This document shows, piece after piece, positions 13,879-14,042 of a DNA stretch of 14,042 nt. Each line of letters begins with the position of its first letter. Position 1 is the stretch's first letter. The DNA is taken from NCBI GenBank assembly GCA_004195335.1, contig SDWK01000681.1, positions 1 to 14,042 on the forward strand, read 5' to 3'. The translations under genes and the position numbers were made by a program. The notes below the pieces were generated by a model that did not search any database, was not told the origin of the DNA, and saw only the letters and a program-made list of their open reading frames with translations. This DNA is from Shewanella sp. GTDB taxonomy: Bacteria > Pseudomonadota > Gammaproteobacteria > Enterobacterales > Shewanellaceae.

Positions 13879-14042
13879 ACGACTGACTCTGAGCCCGAGA
13901 TACGTTCAAATATTGCCTCCAGTGGTAAATAACAATGGCTTTAAAATGCATAACTGTTAGGGGGCTCTATTTAGAGATAAATTCAGTGTTTTTATATCCT
14001 TAATGAATTATTAATCATATTTGCTCAGATATTGCTCTTCTC

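Overview
The window looks like a chromosomal segment of a Shewanella-like gammaproteobacterium. GlnE and the YgiF-type triphosphatase are both close in sequence to their enterobacterial counterparts, base composition is moderate, and the intergenic repeats (a heptamer GAG-array and a MITE-like element) resemble ones I recall from Shewanella genomes. The genus is an inference; no rRNA or other taxonomic marker is present.

Layout. On the left, on the + strand, is a CYTH+CHAD protein (ygiF-like, 166-1668). Next come eight genes on the - strand, read right to left from 9023 to 1783: a large unrecognised lipoprotein, a duplicated DUF350 membrane protein (YjfL family), a membrane-embedded spermidine-synthase-like protein, DUF2170 (YjfI), a PspA/IM30 protein (YjfJ), DUF2491 (YjfK), a small ribbon-helix-helix-like protein, and a voltage-gated K+-channel-like protein. 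Right of these, on the + strand, are a 470-bp intergenic region carrying a MITE-like element and a palindromic operator, then glnE (9515-12379), an OmpA-like outer-membrane beta-barrel gene (12611-13393) and a small gene of unknown function (13522-13878). I see no gene in 13879-14042 and no rRNA, tRNA, CRISPR or transposase gene.

How the genes fit together. The - strand block is a variant of the yjfIJKL set. It joins a PspA-type membrane-stress protein to a polyamine-type aminopropyltransferase domain, a voltage-sensing channel and several membrane or lipoprotein components, so an envelope or membrane-potential stress module is the most economical reading. The ATP-grasp protein (YjfC) that often accompanies such sets is not in the window. 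Hairpins with U-rich tails split the block into probable sub-units: lipoprotein-DUF350, the spermidine-synthase-like gene, yjfI-yjfJ, and yjfK-RHH-channel. In E. coli ygiF and glnE are adjacent and co-directional. Here they keep their relative orientation but are about 7.8 kb apart, with the stress block between them.

The most striking regulatory signal is a perfect 13-bp palindrome, GACATAATATGTC (or its reverse complement). It occurs twice around a good sigma70-type promoter before yjfI and once, extended to 17 bp, just upstream of glnE. Its regulator is unknown. The small ribbon-helix-helix-like protein encoded in the same block is a testable candidate.
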